A stretch of 6,841 nucleotides of DNA from Helicobacteraceae bacterium UBA6016 (GTDB lineage: Bacteria; Campylobacterota; Campylobacteria; Campylobacterales; UBA6016): positions 492 to 7,332 of the forward strand of contig DIZY01000012.1 of the NCBI GenBank assembly GCA_002428055.1, given 5' to 3'. Every line of letters begins with the position of its first letter. Positions within the stretch are counted from its first letter, which is position 1. Below the pieces are notes generated by a model. That model saw only the letters and a list, made by a program, of their open reading frames with translations. It had not been told where the DNA came from and did not search any database. Positions 6,021 to 6,841 of this stretch are shown here, one piece after another. The position numbers were made by a program, and so were the translations under genes.

Positions 6021-6841
6021 ATGGCATCAGTTGCTAAAAATAATATTATTATCAATCACTTCATGGACTCTTCAATAGAGCCAAACATCATAAATGGCAT
6101 AGATACGCTTTATTATTTCATGGAATCAGGAAAAGAGTACGGCACATTCTTTCTTGATATGCTAGAAGAGATAGATATTCAAAAGCAAAAAGGTAGTTTT
6201 AGTTTCGGCAAAAGCTCATCGCTTCAAATAGAGCTTAACGGCGTTAGATTAAACTATACGGGTCAGCCTGAGGGCTACCACTATTTTAAAGATGAGATGG
6301 AGTTTGTATATATAGGCTTCAAAGACAGCCATAAACAAAGAAACCTTCACGACATACGCATAAGACTTCAAGCCAGAGGAATATATACGCTAGGTCTAAA
6401 GTCATTAATCGAATATGTAGACTCCATAGTCAAAAACATCACTAGCGGAAAAACCCATATAACGAGAATGGATGTAAACGCATTTGTTCAAGCCGACTTT
6501 TCAAGACTCTGCGGCTCTATGTTTGCCACCAAAAAAACATTTGTCAGCAGTATCAATAATGAAATATGCAGAAGGCAGATGCTAGAGACGCTATATATCG
6601 GCAAGCCGCCTTTTAGACTCCGTATATATAACAAGCTAAAAGAGATGGAAAAATCCAAGAAATCAGAACTCATGGAAGAGTATCTATATTCTAACGGCAT
6701 GGAAAAAGATAAACCTATCTGGAACATAGAGTTTGAGATGCACCGTGACTTTTTAAAGCAGTTTAAAATACTTACCGTCGATGACGCTATCAACAATGCG
6801 GAGAATCTATTTAAAAAAGCTTGTGACTATGAGCGGCTGAT
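6021..6841 (+). CDS. Rolling-circle replication initiator-like protein (right-truncated)
   Basis: The first 273 residues are visible; the gene continues past the window. The pattern fits phage/plasmid replication initiators of the Rep_trans / filamentous-phage gene II-like group. THITRMDVNAFV (146-156) is the typical 'TRxD' strand. LETLYIGKPPFRLRIYNKLKEM (188-209) carries a conserved-looking RIYNK with Y203, a candidate nicking tyrosine. IWNIEFEMHRDFL (233-245) matches the family's late 'xxRxEfel' strand. Family role: nick one strand at the origin, stay attached through tyrosine, and start rolling-circle copying. A good ribosome-binding site, AAGGA, lies 9 nt before the ATG at 6021. The hairpin-rich region directly upstream is a plausible origin. 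The assignment rests on motif memory rather than alignment; another phage replication family is possible. It indicates a mobile element entering from the right. Confidence 0.6.
   Translation, partial: MASVAKNNIIINHFMDSSIEPNIINGIDTLYYFMESGKEYGTFFLDMLEEIDIQKQKGSFSFGKSSSLQIELNGVRLNYTGQPEGYHYFKDEMEFVYIGFKDSHKQRNLHDIRIRLQARGIYTLGLKSLIEYVDSIVKNITSGKTHITRMDVNAFVQADFSRLCGSMFATKKTFVSSINNEICRRQMLETLYIGKPPFRLRIYNKLKEMEKSKKSELMEEYLYSNGMEKDKPIWNIEFEMHRDFLKQFKILTVDDAINNAENLFKKACDYERL

Noticed and set aside
6488..6796. Minus-strand frame of 102 codons opposite the replication gene
   Set aside because: The plus-strand frame has a good ribosome-binding site and family-like motifs; the opposite frame looks like its shadow.
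1..6841. CRISPR array within the window
   Set aside because: No regularly spaced repeat was found, and apart from the tracrRNA no copy of the repeat predicted from the anti-repeat was noticed; the array must be elsewhere.

Overview
The window looks like a stretch of a Campylobacterota (epsilonproteobacterial) genome, or a close relative. The basis is moderate-to-low GC, a compact Cas9 of the Campylobacter/Neisseria II-C size class, and a tracrRNA whose fold closely parallels those of Campylobacter jejuni and Neisseria meningitidis. No 16S rRNA or housekeeping gene is present, so the assignment is an inference.

Left two thirds (about 1-4690): a type II-C CRISPR-Cas locus on the minus strand. 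Reading in the direction of transcription, it runs cas9 (4512-1537), an MNT-type nucleotidyltransferase antitoxin (1533-1252), a HEPN/HepT toxin (1259-894), and cas1 (874 to the left edge, missing only its C-terminal end). The canonical II-C order is cas9-cas1-cas2. Here a complete type VII MntA/HepT toxin-antitoxin pair sits between the effector and the adaptation gene, with gaps or overlaps of 3, -8 and 19 nt, so all four genes look co-transcribed. cas2 and the CRISPR array are not in the window.

Upstream of cas9, and divergent from it, lies a tracrRNA on the plus strand (about 4582-4690). It has a predicted anti-repeat, a hairpin whose loop can form a pseudoknot with the 3' end, and a second hairpin. 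cas9 and the tracrRNA share a short AT-rich divergent promoter region containing a small inverted repeat.

Right third (4705-6841, plus strand): an unrecognised, mostly helical 328-residue protein starts only about 15-20 nt after the tracrRNA scaffold, with no visible terminator between them. It is followed by a 329-bp non-coding region packed with four hairpins or palindromes, and then by a right-truncated gene resembling a rolling-circle replication initiator of the phage/plasmid type (Rep_trans / gene II-like). This part looks like the edge of a small mobile element, perhaps inovirus-like, abutting the CRISPR locus.

Working model: the tracrRNA and an unseen crRNA guide Cas9 interference, and Cas1 (with unseen Cas2) acquires spacers. 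MntA modifies and silences the HepT ribonuclease, so loss or shut-down of the operon could release the toxin. The element on the right is a separate genetic entity whose relation to the CRISPR locus is uncertain.
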